A stretch of DNA of 64,000 nucleotides from Agromyces italicus DSM 16388 (GCF_000421545.1 NZ_ATXF01000007.1:186001-250000); one strand, 5' to 3'. Positions 7,819 through 16,956 are shown, counted from the first letter of the stretch. The notes: generated from the letters alone by a model not told the origin. Program-made: numbers and translations.

Positions 7819-8777
7819 GGTGCCGCCGTTCGTGCCGCCGCGAGGTCGCGTGCGGCGAGTGCGGTGCCGAGCAGTCCCGCGTCGTCGCCGAGTTCGGCAC
7901 GGCGGAGCACGGGCCGGCGATGGAAGCTCAGCAGCTCGTCGATGCGCTCGCCGAGCGGCTCGAAGAGCGCCGGTCCCGCCTGCGAGAGGCCGCCGCCGAT
8001 CACGACCGCCTCGGGGGCGAGGGTCGCGACGAGTCGGGCGATGCCCTCGGCCAGCGCCTCGATCGCGGCGCCCCAGATGCGCTGCGCGAGGGGGTCTCCG
8101 GCCTCGGCCGCGTCGAGCACCACGCGAGCCCCGGCTGCCTCGCGACCGCTCGCCTCGCGGTAGCGGCGCGCGATCGCGCCCGCCGAGGCGATGGTCTCGA
8201 GACATCCGATCGCACCGCAGGGGCAGCGCTCGCCGCGCGGGTCGGCGAGCGAGTGCCCGAACTCGCCCGCGTAGCCGCCGCCCGAATAGGGCTGACCGCC
8301 GATCAGCATCGAGCTCGCGATGCCGGTGCCGATGGCGAGCACCACGGCGTCGTCGTGGCCGCGGGCGGCGCCCAGGCGGTGCTCGGCATCGCCCGCGGCG
8401 CGCACGTCGTGGCCGAACGCGACGGGCAGGCCGAGCGCGCGTTCGGCGAGGTCTCGGATCGGGGCGTCGCGCCATCCCAGGTTCGAGGCGAAGAGCCCGA
8501 GCCCGCGCACCTCGTCGACGAGCCCCGGCACGCTCACGCCCGCTGCGGCGACCTCGATCTCGGGGTGGTCGTCGCGCAGCGCACGGGCGAGCTCGGCGAA
8601 CGATTCGGCGATCGCGCGGGCGGGGTCGGCGTCGTCGCGCGCGGTCGGCGTGCGGCGGAGCCCGAGCACCTGCCCCGAGACATCCACCATCGCCGATTTC
8701 GTATCGGTGCCGCCGACGTCGAAGGCGAGGACGGCGGCACCAGGGCCAAGCGGTGCCGGCCGCGCGGTGTCGGTCAT
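7815..8777 (-). CDS. ROK-family sugar kinase (candidate GalNAc/GlcNAc kinase)
   Basis: Cytosolic kinase of 320 residues. The ATP-binding start is AFDVGGTDTKSA (residues 18-29). The ROK zinc motif is CPCGAIGCLE near 188, with GHS in EFGHSLADPRG just before it. IGGGLSQAG lies near 260. No helix-turn-helix precedes it, so it is an enzyme and not a regulator. Because the importer next door has no PTS parts, a kinase is needed to phosphorylate the imported free amino sugar, and this is the best candidate. It overlaps the pfkB gene by 4 bases and follows the SIS gene by 4 bases. Confidence 0.88.
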   Translation of the reverse strand: MTDTARPAPLGPGAAVLAFDVGGTDTKSAMVDVSGQVLGLRRTPTARDDADPARAIAESFAELARALRDDHPEIEVAAAGVSVPGLVDEVRGLGLFASNLGWRDAPIRDLAERALGLPVAFGHDVRAAGDAEHRLGAARGHDDAVVLAIGTGIASSMLIGGQPYSGGGYAGEFGHSLADPRGERCPCGAIGCLETIASAGAIARRYREASGREAAGARVVLDAAEAGDPLAQRIWGAAIEALAEGIARLVATLAPEAVVIGGGLSQAGPALFEPLGERIDELLSFHRRPVLRRAELGDDAGLLGTALAARDLAAARTAAP

Positions 8778-8781
8778 CGGG

Positions 8782-9687
8782 TCAGCCCTCGAGGATCACC
8801 GAGCGCGTGAGGTTGCGCGGCTGGTCGGGGTCGAGGCCCCGGGCGAGGGCCCGGGCGAGCGACACGCGCTGCGCGCGCACGAGGTCGGCCATCGGATCGA
8901 GCGTGCTCGTCTCGAATCGCGCGCCGGTCGCGGCGACGTCGCCGGCGAGCCCCTCGGGTGCGGCGCCGAACTGCCAGGTCACGCGGCCGGGTGCGGCGAT
9001 CGAGATCGGGCCGTGGCGGTACTCCATCGACGGGTACGACTCGGTCCACGACTGCGAGGCCTCGCGCATCTTCAGCGCCGCCTCGTGCGCGAGGCCCACC
9101 GAGAAGCCGCGGCCGAGGAAGGTGTATTGCTCGGCGTCGACGAGCGTGGGGTCGAGGTCTTCTGCGAGCGCCCGCTCGGCGTCGGCGATCACGGGGTCGA
9201 GGTCCTCGCCGAGCGAGGACCGGAAGAGCGCGAGCGCCGTGGTCGCGAAGCGGGTCTGCACGACCGACTGCTCGTCGGCGAAGGGCAGGGTGATCGCGTC
9301 GTCGACCAGATCGACGAGCGGGGAGCCGGCGTCGCCGATGACGCCGATCGTGCGCACCTGCCCGCGGACGTCGCCGACGAGCTGGAGCACCTCGGTCGTC
9401 GTGCCGGAGCGGGTGAGCGCGACGACGGCGTCGTAGCCGCGGAGCGGGAACGCCTCGGACGCCGCGAACGCGTCGGTCTGGCCGTGCCCGCCCGACTCGC
9501 GGAGCCAGGCGTAGGACTGGGCCATGAACCACGAGGTGCCGCAGCCGACGACGGCGATGCGCTCGCCGCGGCGCGGGAGGCGCGACTGCTCGTCGCGGAG
9601 CTCGGCTGCGTGAGCCCACGTCTCGGGCTGCGAGGCGAGCTCGGCGGCCATGTGTGCGGCGGGGGCGGAAGCGGAAGACAGACTCAC
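8782..9687 (-). CDS. SIS-domain sugar isomerase/deaminase (AgaS-like)
   Basis: A 301-residue protein with two sugar-isomerase domains. The first (about residues 25-150) has VVGCGTSWFMAQS and LTRSGTTTEV; the second (about 175-290) has YTFLGRGFSVGLAHEAALKMREA and EYRHGPIS. These match the isomerase half of GlmS and the AgaS/NagB-II group, which deaminate amino-sugar 6-phosphates. The GTG at 9687 was chosen because GGAG lies 5 bases upstream and the longer in-frame extension has no homology. It is the first gene of the leftward operon. With PfkB and aldolase it suggests GalN-6-P to tagatose-6-P. Confidence 0.85.
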   Translation of the reverse strand: MSLSSASAPAAHMAAELASQPETWAHAAELRDEQSRLPRRGERIAVVGCGTSWFMAQSYAWLRESGGHGQTDAFAASEAFPLRGYDAVVALTRSGTTTEVLQLVGDVRGQVRTIGVIGDAGSPLVDLVDDAITLPFADEQSVVQTRFATTALALFRSSLGEDLDPVIADAERALAEDLDPTLVDAEQYTFLGRGFSVGLAHEAALKMREASQSWTESYPSMEYRHGPISIAAPGRVTWQFGAAPEGLAGDVAATGARFETSTLDPMADLVRAQRVSLARALARGLDPDQPRNLTRSVILEG

Positions 9688-9742
9688 GTGGGCTCCAGTC
9701 GATGGTGCGGTCGCCGGGTGACGACGATGACGCTTCCAATGA

Positions 9743-9758
9743 TTGCAGATGACTGCAA
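9743..9758. promoter_or_regulatory. Candidate DeoR operator TTGCAG-N4-CTGCAA
   Basis: A perfect 6-bp inverted repeat with a 4-base spacer, 55 bases before the start of the leftward SIS gene. It is the best palindrome near the operon's first gene, and the operon encodes its own DeoR protein. The link is inference. Confidence 0.45.
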
Positions 9759-9863
9759 CTGGTGTCCAACGATCATCGAAGAGATCGTTTTCGACGATGG
9801 CCCGGAATCGAGGAGGATTAGTGAGGGATCTGAACAAATTCGGTAACAAATGGCTCCGCGGTC

Positions 9864-9893
9864 TTGACGGCCGCGCGGAGCTCGGAATAGATT
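9864..9893 (+). promoter_or_regulatory. Promoter of importer 1
   Basis: TTGACG and TAGATT are spaced by 18 bases, 156 bases before the substrate-binding protein ATG. The -35 lies inside the loop of an 8-bp inverted repeat (GCTCCGCG at 9853, CGCGGAGC at 9874), which may be a regulator site. Confidence 0.5.
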
Positions 9894-10048
9894 TCCCAGC
9901 GTCGAGTGAACGTACCTGATCGTTTGCTCGGTGAAACGTTCATGAAACTGCACGGATCGCCAAGATCCATGCGGTTTGGACGATCGCATCGGTGCGTGGG
10001 ACTCTCTCATTCGTCGATGCGCCACCCAACACAGTGAGGAAGCATTCA

Positions 10049-11299
10049 ATGAAGAAGTCACTGCGCTTCGGCACCGCGCTCGCGCTCGCGGCCACCGCTT
10101 CGCTGACGCTCGCGTCCTGCGGCTTCGGCGGCGGCGACGGCGGCGGCGACTCGGCCGGCGGCAAGACCACACTCGACCTGCTCGTGCCGAGCTACTCCGA
10201 CAACACCCAGGGCCTCTGGGAGGACGTGATCACGGGCTTCGAGGCCCAGAACGAGGACATCGACGTCAAGCTCGAGGTCCAGTCGTGGGACAACCTCGAA
10301 ACGGTCATCACCACGAAGATCCAGGGCGGAGAAGCCCCCGACATCTACAACGGCGGCCCCTTCGCCGGCTTTGCGGCGGATGAGCTGCTCTACCCGGCCG
10401 AAGACGTGGTCTCGCCCGAGACCTTCAGCGACTTCCAGGACTCGTTCCTCGCGAACGCCGAGGTCGACGGCACCGCCTACGCCCTCCCGCTGATCGCCTC
10501 GGCGCGTGCCCTGTTCGTGAACAACGCCCTCCTCGAGCAGGCGGGCGTGAGCGCGGCGCCGACCACCTGGGACGAGCTGCTCGATGCGGCGACCAAGGTC
10601 TCGAAGCTCGGCGGCGGCGTCGCGGGTTACGGCATGCCCCTCGGCTCCGAAGAGGCGCAGGCCGAGGCGGCCGTGTGGCTCTGGGGCGGCGGCGGCACCT
10701 TCGGCGACGCCGAGGCGATCACCGTCGACGACCCGGCCAACCTCCCCGGTGCCGAGCAGATCAAGAAGATGATCGACGCGGGCGCGACCCAGGCCGACCC
10801 CGGCTCGACCGACCGCACCCCGCTCATGGAGATCTTCGTCCAGGGCAAGATCGGCATGCAGGTCGGCCTCCCGCCGACCGTCGGCCAGATCGAGGACGGC
10901 AACCCCGACCTCGACTACTCGATCGTCCCGATCCCGACGAAGGACGGCTCGCCCTTCACGCTCGGCGTCATGGACCAGCTCATGGCCTTCCAGAACGACG
11001 GCGACAAGCAGGAGGCGATCACCAAGTTCTTCGACTACTACTACTCGGCCGACGTCTACGTGCCGTGGGTGCAGGCCGAGGGCTTCCTCCCCGTCACGAA
11101 GTCGGGTGCCGAGCAGCTGCAGGACGACGAGGCGCTCGCACCGTTCCTCGCGGTGCTGCCCGACGCGCAGTTCTACCCGAGCTCGAACCCCAAGTGGCAG
11201 GCGACCGACGGCGCGTTCAAGTCGCTCTTCGGCCAGATCCAGTCGAAGCCGGCGCAGGACGTGCTGACCGAGATCCAGAAGCAGGTCGACGCGAGCTGA
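10049..11299 (+). CDS. ABC sugar importer 1, substrate-binding lipoprotein
   Basis: Extracellular solute-binding protein of 416 residues, family 1 (MalE-like). A signal peptide runs from residue 1 to about 24 and ends in the lipobox LASC, so it is anchored to the outer face of the membrane. A glycine-rich linker then leads into the binding fold (YSDNTQGLWEDVITGFEAQN opening). The ATG at 10049 has GAGGA 8 bases upstream. An in-frame start at 9992 is rejected because it would bury the signal peptide. Two permeases follow. Divergence from the GalNAc-type operon suggests an amino sugar or GalNAc-containing oligosaccharide as substrate. Confidence 0.92.
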   Translation: MKKSLRFGTALALAATASLTLASCGFGGGDGGGDSAGGKTTLDLLVPSYSDNTQGLWEDVITGFEAQNEDIDVKLEVQSWDNLETVITTKIQGGEAPDIYNGGPFAGFAADELLYPAEDVVSPETFSDFQDSFLANAEVDGTAYALPLIASARALFVNNALLEQAGVSAAPTTWDELLDAATKVSKLGGGVAGYGMPLGSEEAQAEAAVWLWGGGGTFGDAEAITVDDPANLPGAEQIKKMIDAGATQADPGSTDRTPLMEIFVQGKIGMQVGLPPTVGQIEDGNPDLDYSIVPIPTKDGSPFTLGVMDQLMAFQNDGDKQEAITKFFDYYYSADVYVPWVQAEGFLPVTKSGAEQLQDDEALAPFLAVLPDAQFYPSSNPKWQATDGAFKSLFGQIQSKPAQDVLTEIQKQVDAS

Positions 11300-11345
11300 C
11301 GCTCGCCTTCCTCCCACACGGAAAGGGTTCGGTGAACCTCGCACC

Positions 11346-12323
11346 ATGAGCTCCACGACCGACGTATCACCGAACCCGACGGGGGCGGCCGCAGGCCGCC
11401 CCCGTCCCGGGGGTGCGAAAGCGCCCGCGCGCCGCGGCAAGCCCGGGGGGCGCGACCTCGCGGCCGCGCTGCCCTGGATCACGCCCGCGCTGATCCTCAT
11501 CTTCGGCGTCGTGCTGTTCCCGGCCGTCGTCATGTTCTACAACTCGACCCGCGACATCTCGCTGTCCGGGCTCGACAAGGGATCCGTCGGCTTCGACAAC
11601 TACGTCGAGGTCTTCCAGTTCCCCTACTTCTGGCCGATCTTCTTCCGCACGATCGTCTGGGTCGTCGTGGTCGTGGCGTTCACGGTCGTGATCTCGCTCG
11701 GCCTCGCCCAGATCCTCAACAAGGCCTTCCCGGGTCGTCAGCTCGTGCGGCTCGTCGTGATCATCCCGTGGGCGGCCTCGGTCGTCATGACGACGATGGT
11801 CGTCTACTACGGCCTCGAACCGTACTTCGGCATCATCAACAAGTTCCTCGTCGACATCGGACTCGTCGACACCCCCGAGGGCTACGGCTGGACGAAGAAC
11901 CCGGCGACCGCGTTCATGTGGTCGATCATCGTCGCGATCTTCGTGTCGCTGCCGTTCACGACGTACACGATCCTCGCGGGACTCGCGACGGTGCCGGGCG
12001 ACACGCTCGAGGCCGCGAAGATGGACGGCGCGGGCGCCGCGCGCACCTACTTCACGATCGTGCTGCCGCAGCTGCGCGGCGCGCTCAGCGTCGCGGTGCT
12101 CATCAACATCATCAACGTCTTCAACTCGCTGCCGATCCTCCGGGTGATGACCGGGTCGATACCCGGCTACGACGCCGACACGATCATGACGATGATCTTC
12201 AAGTACATCCAGAACCAGCACAAGGTCGACGTCGCGTCGGCGCTCTCGGTCGTCGCCTTCATCATCGTCATCGTGATCGTCGCGGTGTACGTGAAGGTCG
12301 TCAAGCCGACGAAGGAGGTCTGA
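11346..12323 (+). CDS. ABC sugar importer 1, MalF-type permease
   Basis: Membrane permease of 325 residues with about six hydrophobic spans after a Pro-Arg-Gly-rich cytosolic N-terminus (about residues 1-38). The EAA loop that contacts the ATPase is present near residue 220 (EAAKMDGAGAARTYFTIVLPQL). It is 46 bases after the binding-protein gene and 2 bases before the next permease start region, so it forms one operon. No ATPase gene is present; family practice is a shared MsiK-type ATPase encoded elsewhere. Confidence 0.92.
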   Translation: MSSTTDVSPNPTGAAAGRPRPGGAKAPARRGKPGGRDLAAALPWITPALILIFGVVLFPAVVMFYNSTRDISLSGLDKGSVGFDNYVEVFQFPYFWPIFFRTIVWVVVVVAFTVVISLGLAQILNKAFPGRQLVRLVVIIPWAASVVMTTMVVYYGLEPYFGIINKFLVDIGLVDTPEGYGWTKNPATAFMWSIIVAIFVSLPFTTYTILAGLATVPGDTLEAAKMDGAGAARTYFTIVLPQLRGALSVAVLINIINVFNSLPILRVMTGSIPGYDADTIMTMIFKYIQNQHKVDVASALSVVAFIIVIVIVAVYVKVVKPTKEV

Positions 12324-12325
12324 CC

Positions 12326-13255
12326 GTGACCGTCACCGAAACCCGCGCGATGCTCGCGAGCGACGCCGGCCACGGGGCATCCGGCCGCCAGACCCCGCCG
12401 CGCAAGCGCCGATACACCGCCGACCAGGTGCCCCTCGGCAACGTGCTGCTGCGCATGTTCGCCGGGCTCGTCGTGCTCGCCGTGTTCGTGGTGCCGTACC
12501 TCATCATGTTCTTCGGCTCGGTGAAGACGAAGTCGCAGATCCTGTCGGTGGACCCCACATACTTCCCCACGGAGTGGCACTGGGAGAACTACCTCGACAT
12601 GTGGTCGACGCCCGAGACGCCGCTGCCGCAGAACATGATCTCGACGATCGTGATCTCGGTCTTCGCGACGCTGCTCGTACTCGCGGTCGCGCTGCCCGCG
12701 GCGTATTACACCGCGCGGTTCAAGTTCCCGTTCCGCATGGTGTTCCTCTTCCTCGTGATCGTCACGCAGATGCTGCAGCCGGCGGTGCTGACCTCGGGCC
12801 TGTTCCGCCAGTTCACGGCGCTCGGCATGATCGACACCTGGGCGGCGATGATCTTCATCAACGCGGCGTTCAACCTGTCGTTCGCGGTGTGGATCATGCA
12901 CTCCTTCTTCGCGGGCATCCCGAAGGAGGTCGACGAGGCCGCCCAGATCGACGGTGCCGGGCGGCTCACGGTGCTCTTCAAGATCAACCTGCCGCTCGTG
13001 TGGCCGGGCATCGTGACGGCGATCGTGTTCACCTTCGTCGCCTGCTGGAACGAGTTCGCCGCCTCGCTCGTCATCCTCTCCACGGCGGGCAACCAGCCCA
13101 TGTCGGTCGCGCTCACGAAGTTCGTCGGCCAGTACTCGACGAGCTGGCAGTACGTCTTCGGCGTCTCGATCGTGGCGATCATCCCCGTCGTCGTGCTCTT
13201 CATGCTCATCGAGAAGCGCCTCGTGGGCGGCCTCACGGCGGGCAGCGTCAAGTAG
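12326..13255 (+). CDS. ABC sugar importer 1, MalG-type permease
   Basis: Second permease of the importer, 309 residues and about six spans. Its EAA loop is near residue 210 (EAAQIDGAGRLTVLFKINLPL), and the C-terminus RLVGGLTAGSVK is typical of MalG-like proteins. The GTG start at 12326 has GAAGGAG 8 bases before it. The open frame extends far upstream through the previous gene, but that part is a shadow. Confidence 0.92.
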   Translation: MTVTETRAMLASDAGHGASGRQTPPRKRRYTADQVPLGNVLLRMFAGLVVLAVFVVPYLIMFFGSVKTKSQILSVDPTYFPTEWHWENYLDMWSTPETPLPQNMISTIVISVFATLLVLAVALPAAYYTARFKFPFRMVFLFLVIVTQMLQPAVLTSGLFRQFTALGMIDTWAAMIFINAAFNLSFAVWIMHSFFAGIPKEVDEAAQIDGAGRLTVLFKINLPLVWPGIVTAIVFTFVACWNEFAASLVILSTAGNQPMSVALTKFVGQYSTSWQYVFGVSIVAIIPVVVLFMLIEKRLVGGLTAGSVK

Positions 13256-13275
13256 CGCTCGCCGGGCAGACAGCG

Positions 13276-13311
13276 GGCGGATGCCTCGGGGCCGGCCTCG
13301 AGGCATCCGCC
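13276..13311 (+). terminator. Terminator of importer 1
   Basis: A 13-bp perfect stem, GGCGGATGCCTCG with its complement, starts 20 bases after the last permease stop. It is followed by CTTCGTCGTT. Again it is built from two opposed copies of the decamer. Confidence 0.7.
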
Positions 13312-13511
13312 TTCGTCGTTCGCCGCGGTCGTCCGCGCGCGCGGGCGCTCCGGATGGCGCGGGCGCGCGGCGCCGAGGCGTCGTTCGCGAAGCGGGCCAC
13401 CTCACCCACTGCGGTCGAACTCCGTAGGCGGGGATGCGACCAGGTCCGGCTGTTCCGGCGCCGCTGAGTGTTCGCGCTGTACATCCGATTCCAGGCGCAA
13501 GGCTTTCCGGC

Positions 13512-13539
13512 TTGAATTGGCGGCCATTCGGAGTATTGT
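13512..13539 (+). promoter_or_regulatory. Promoter of importer 2
   Basis: TTGAAT and TATTGT are spaced by 16 bases. The -10 overlaps the start of the candidate LacI operator at 13537, an arrangement suited to repression. Confidence 0.55.
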
Positions 13540-13552
13540 GAACGCAAACATT
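13537..13552 (+). promoter_or_regulatory. Candidate LacI-family operator, copy 1
   Basis: TGTGAACGCAAACATT. The identical 16 bases lie on the minus strand at 29154-29169, just after the -10 of the GH35 gene and next to lacI. The outline TGT-N3-CG-N3-ACA with a central CG is typical of LacI-family sites. Confidence 0.65.
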
Positions 13553-13653
13553 CATCCCGTTCGAACGGACGTGGTGCCCAGTGCGCCGCGGAGATTCGAC
13601 GGAAGGAGCCGCCACACGCACCGCGGCGGCGACATCTCAAAGAGGAGCCATAC

Positions 13654-14967
13654 ATGACATCGAGGAAGCGCTTCGCGCGTTCGGCGATCGCCGTCACCGT
13701 GACGGCGATCTCGGCCTTCGGCCTCGCGGCCTGCAGCGCGGGCAGCGGTGCGGACGAGTCGGCGGCCGAGGGGCCCGTCGAGATCGCCTATCTGCACCGC
13801 CTGCCCGACGGTGAGGGCATGACGCCGGTCAGCGAGATCGTCGAGCGCTGGAACGAGGAGCACCCCGACATCCGGGTGACTGCGACCAAGTTCGACGGCG
13901 CGGCGAGTGACATGATCCTGAAGCTCGAGACCGATGTGAAGGCCGGTAGCGCGCCGTGCCTCGCCCAGGTCGGCTACTCGGAGGTGCCGCAACTGTATGT
14001 CAAGGGTCTCCTCGAAGACGTCGCCGGCGAAGCGGAGCAGTACGCGGGCGACTTCTCCGCAGGCGCCTACGGCATGATGAAGGTCGGTGACGCGGTCGTC
14101 GGACTTCCGCAGGACACCGGGCCCCTCGTGTACTTCTACAACGAAGCGGAGTTCGAGAAGCTCGGGCTGGACGTGCCGGCCACCCTGGCCGACGTCACGG
14201 CCGACTCGGCCGTCGCAGCCGCCGCGGGCAAGTACGTGACCGCGTTCACTCCCGACGAGGCGCTGAACTGGCTCTCCGCGCAGTCGGCTGCCGCCGGCGA
14301 CACCTGGTTCTCGACCGAGGGCGACGCGTGGTCGGTCGATGCCGAGGGTGAGGGATCGCAGGCTGTCTCGGCCTTCTGGCAGCAGCTGCTCGACACGAAG
14401 CAGACGCTCGCCACCGAGCGCTGGGGCGAAGCCTTCACCAAGGCGCTGAACGACGGTGCGCTCATCGGGCACATCGGTGCGGCGTGGGAGGCGGGATTCC
14501 TGCTCGACTCCCTCGACGGCACCCCGGCCGAGGGCCAGTGGCGGGTCGCCCAGCTGCCCGACTTCGGTGCCGGCGAGATGACCGGTCCCGACGGCGGATC
14601 CGGCGTCGCAGTCACCAAGGGCTGTGAGCACCCGGCCGAGGCGATGGAGTTCAACGCCTGGTTCAACACGCAGATCGACGATCTCGCCTCGCAGGGCCTC
14701 GTGGTGGCGGCCGCGGGCACGCCCGAGACGAGCGAGAAGATGCTCCGCCAGTTCGGCGGCCAGGACGTGCTCGCCGAGCTCGCAACCGCGTCGGCGAACC
14801 TCAGCCCGACCTTCTCGTACGCCCCGGGATTCGCGTCGCTGACGAAGATGAACGAGACGGCTGCGGAAGTCGTCGCCGGATCGGCCGAGGTCGCCGACAT
14901 CTTCGCGACGGGGCAGAGCTCGGCGGTGGCCGCGCTCGAAGACCTCGGCCTGCCCGTCGCGGAGTGA
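13654..14967 (+). CDS. ABC sugar importer 2, substrate-binding lipoprotein
   Basis: Solute-binding protein of 437 residues, family 1, with a signal peptide and lipobox LAAC near residue 27. The mature part starts with GSGADESAAEG and then the fold (EIAYLHRLPDGEGMTPVSEIVERWN). AAGAGGAG lies 7 bases before the ATG. Two permeases follow, and the first hit upstream is the operator shared with the beta-galactosidase gene. A beta-galactoside or a Gal-containing oligosaccharide is therefore the suggested ligand (inference). Confidence 0.92.
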   Translation: MTSRKRFARSAIAVTVTAISAFGLAACSAGSGADESAAEGPVEIAYLHRLPDGEGMTPVSEIVERWNEEHPDIRVTATKFDGAASDMILKLETDVKAGSAPCLAQVGYSEVPQLYVKGLLEDVAGEAEQYAGDFSAGAYGMMKVGDAVVGLPQDTGPLVYFYNEAEFEKLGLDVPATLADVTADSAVAAAAGKYVTAFTPDEALNWLSAQSAAAGDTWFSTEGDAWSVDAEGEGSQAVSAFWQQLLDTKQTLATERWGEAFTKALNDGALIGHIGAAWEAGFLLDSLDGTPAEGQWRVAQLPDFGAGEMTGPDGGSGVAVTKGCEHPAEAMEFNAWFNTQIDDLASQGLVVAAAGTPETSEKMLRQFGGQDVLAELATASANLSPTFSYAPGFASLTKMNETAAEVVAGSAEVADIFATGQSSAVAALEDLGLPVAE

Positions 14968-15048
14968 TCGAGTCGCCCGCCTGACATCCAGTGGCGGAGG
15001 GCGCGACGACGTCGTGCCCTCCGCCGCACCTCGGAAGGGGAGAACCAC

Positions 15049-16017
15049 ATGACTGCGACCATGACCGTGACACCGCAGACGACGCCGTCGCCGTCGCCGG
15101 GGTCGACCCGGCGCCGCAACGGTCGGCGACGACGCGAAGGGCTCACCGGGTGGCTGTTCATGCTTCCATTCGCCGTCCTGTTCGTGTTCGTCTTCTTGAT
15201 CCCGATCATCGTGTCGGTGCAGTCCTCGATGTTCGCCCAGGTGCCTGCGGGCGACGGACTGTACGGCGGTGGCGAGCTCGAGGACCGCTTCGTCGGGTTC
15301 GACAACTTCGTCACGGCGGCCTCGAGCGGCGCGTTCTGGGTGGGCATGGGCCGAGTCGTGCTGTACGCGGCATTCCAGATCCCGGTCATGATCGTGGGCG
15401 CCCTCGCCCTCGCGCTCCTGCTCGACTCGTTCCTCGTGAGGCGACCGGGTCTGTTCCGGATGGCCTACTTCCTCCCATACGCCATCCCGGGCGTCATCGC
15501 GGCGATGATCTGGCTCTACCTCTACACGCCGGAGGTCTCGCCGTTCATGCCGTTCCTGCCCGAAGGCACAGACCTCATGGCACCGGGCACGATGCTGCTG
15601 TCGATGGCCAACATGACCACGTGGACCTACACGGGATACAACATGCTGATCTTCCTCGCGGCACTGCAGGCCGTTCCGCGCGAACTGTACGAGGCGGCGC
15701 GACTCGACGGCGCGACCGGCTGGCAGATCGCGACGAGGATCAAGATCCCGCTCGTGCGCAACGCCGCCCTGCTGGCGGTGCTGCTGTCGATCATCGGCAC
15801 GATCCAGTTGTTCAACGAACCCGTCGTCATGGAGAGCGCGAACTCCTGGATGGGCCTCGACTACACGCCGATGATGCTCACCTACAACTCGCTGATGGGT
15901 ACGGTCTCGCCGTCGGGCACCGGCATCGCCTCGGCCTATTCGCTGCTGATGGCCGTCATCGCCGGGGTGCTCGCGATCGTGTACGCGCTGGTCCAGCGCC
16001 GTAAGGGGGATGTGTGA
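15049..16017 (+). CDS. ABC sugar importer 2, MalF-type permease
   Basis: 322 residues, about six spans after a basic N-terminus. The EAA loop is near residue 210 (YEAARLDGATGWQIATRIKIPL). GGAAGGGGAG precedes the ATG. The gap to the binding-protein gene is 81 bases with no strong hairpin seen. The stop TGA overlaps the start of the next permease. Confidence 0.92.
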   Translation: MTATMTVTPQTTPSPSPGSTRRRNGRRRREGLTGWLFMLPFAVLFVFVFLIPIIVSVQSSMFAQVPAGDGLYGGGELEDRFVGFDNFVTAASSGAFWVGMGRVVLYAAFQIPVMIVGALALALLLDSFLVRRPGLFRMAYFLPYAIPGVIAAMIWLYLYTPEVSPFMPFLPEGTDLMAPGTMLLSMANMTTWTYTGYNMLIFLAALQAVPRELYEAARLDGATGWQIATRIKIPLVRNAALLAVLLSIIGTIQLFNEPVVMESANSWMGLDYTPMMLTYNSLMGTVSPSGTGIASAYSLLMAVIAGVLAIVYALVQRRKGDV

Positions 16018-16931
16018 TGTCCACGGCCACTCCGACGCGCGCCGACCGCCGCGCCGCCGCCCGCGCCGCATCCGCGGCGGACCTTCCGCCCCGCACGCTC
16101 CGCCCGTCGCCCACCGCCAAGGGCTTCGGGATGGTCGCGCTCGTCGCGGCTGCGGTCTACTTCCTCGCGCCCGTGCTCTGGGTGCTCGTAGCTGCGACGA
16201 AGAACAACCGTGACCTGACGAACAGCTTCGGATTCTGGTTCGCGGAGTGGAACCTCGGCGCGAACTACGACAGCCTCATGGGCTGGACGCAGGGGATGTT
16301 CTGGCGCTGGGTCGGCAACTCGATCTTCTACTCGCTGAGTGCGGGCGTCATCGGCACGCTCTTCGCCGTGATGGCGGGGTACGCGATCGCGAAGTTCGCG
16401 TTCCCGGGCAAGAAGCTCGCCGTCGGCGTCATCATGGCGGGCCTGCTGCTGCCCGTGGCCATCCTGACCGTCCCGCTCTACGTCGAGTTCCACGCGATGG
16501 GGCTGACCGACACCGCGTGGGCCGTCATCATTCCCTCGGCGGTCTCACCGTTCGGTGTCTTCCTCGGTATGGTCTACGCGCAGGCGTCCGTCCCCGACGA
16601 ACTGCTCGAGGCGGCGCGCATAGACGGCGCGGGTGAGGCGCGCATCTTCTTCACGATCGTGCTGCGGTTGCTCGCGCCGGCGATGGTGACAATCTTCCTG
16701 TTCATCTTCGTGGCGACGTGGAACAACTTCCTGTTGCCGCTCATGATGCTCTCCTCCGCGGACCTCAAACCGGTCACGCTCGGACTGTTCGGCATGGTGA
16801 GCTACTTCGCCCCCGACAAGGGGGCGGTCATGCTCGGGGCGCTGCTCGGCGTCGTGCCGCTCATCGTGCTGTTCTTCAGCCTGCAGCGCTACTGGCGTTC
16901 GGGACTCGCCGCCGGCGCGGTGAAGGGCTGA
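16017..16931 (+). CDS. ABC sugar importer 2, MalG-type permease
   Basis: 304 residues with about six spans and an EAA loop near residue 200 (LEAARIDGAGEARIFFTIVLRL). The C-terminus SGLAAGAVKG is typical of the family. A GTG at 16014 directly precedes the ATG. The ATG at 16017 is preferred because AAGGGGG lies 7 bases upstream and the TGATG overlap with the previous stop is a common coupling arrangement. Confidence 0.9.
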   Translation: MSTATPTRADRRAAARAASAADLPPRTLRPSPTAKGFGMVALVAAAVYFLAPVLWVLVAATKNNRDLTNSFGFWFAEWNLGANYDSLMGWTQGMFWRWVGNSIFYSLSAGVIGTLFAVMAGYAIAKFAFPGKKLAVGVIMAGLLLPVAILTVPLYVEFHAMGLTDTAWAVIIPSAVSPFGVFLGMVYAQASVPDELLEAARIDGAGEARIFFTIVLRLLAPAMVTIFLFIFVATWNNFLLPLMMLSSADLKPVTLGLFGMVSYFAPDKGAVMLGALLGVVPLIVLFFSLQRYWRSGLAAGAVKG

Positions 16932-16956
16932 TCGGCGCGTTCCGATCCGAAGCACA

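Larger units (their letters stand above)
9688..10048. other. Divergent control region of the amino-sugar operon and importer 1
   Basis: About 360 bases without a gene, lower in GC than the flanks. It contains the candidate operator at 9743 and the rightward promoter at 9864. An imperfect inverted repeat lies around 9772-9797 (ATCATCGAA ... TTCGACGAT). A 7-bp inverted repeat TGAACGT/ACGTTCA occupies 9907-9942. The many repeats suggest control by more than one factor. The leftward promoter itself was not identified with confidence. Confidence 0.6.
13256..13653. other. Intergenic region before importer 2
   Basis: Besides the terminator at 13276 and the promoter/operator at 13512-13552, bases 13312-13511 show no gene or clear structure. 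Bases 13553-13653 form a roughly 100-base leader ending in the AAGAGGAG ribosome site of the next gene. Confidence 0.5.

Noticed and set aside
15049-16931. Importer 2 as a maltose system
   Set aside because: Family resemblance to MalEFG is general. The shared operator with GH35 and the lack of any alpha-glucosidase in the window argue for a galactoside.
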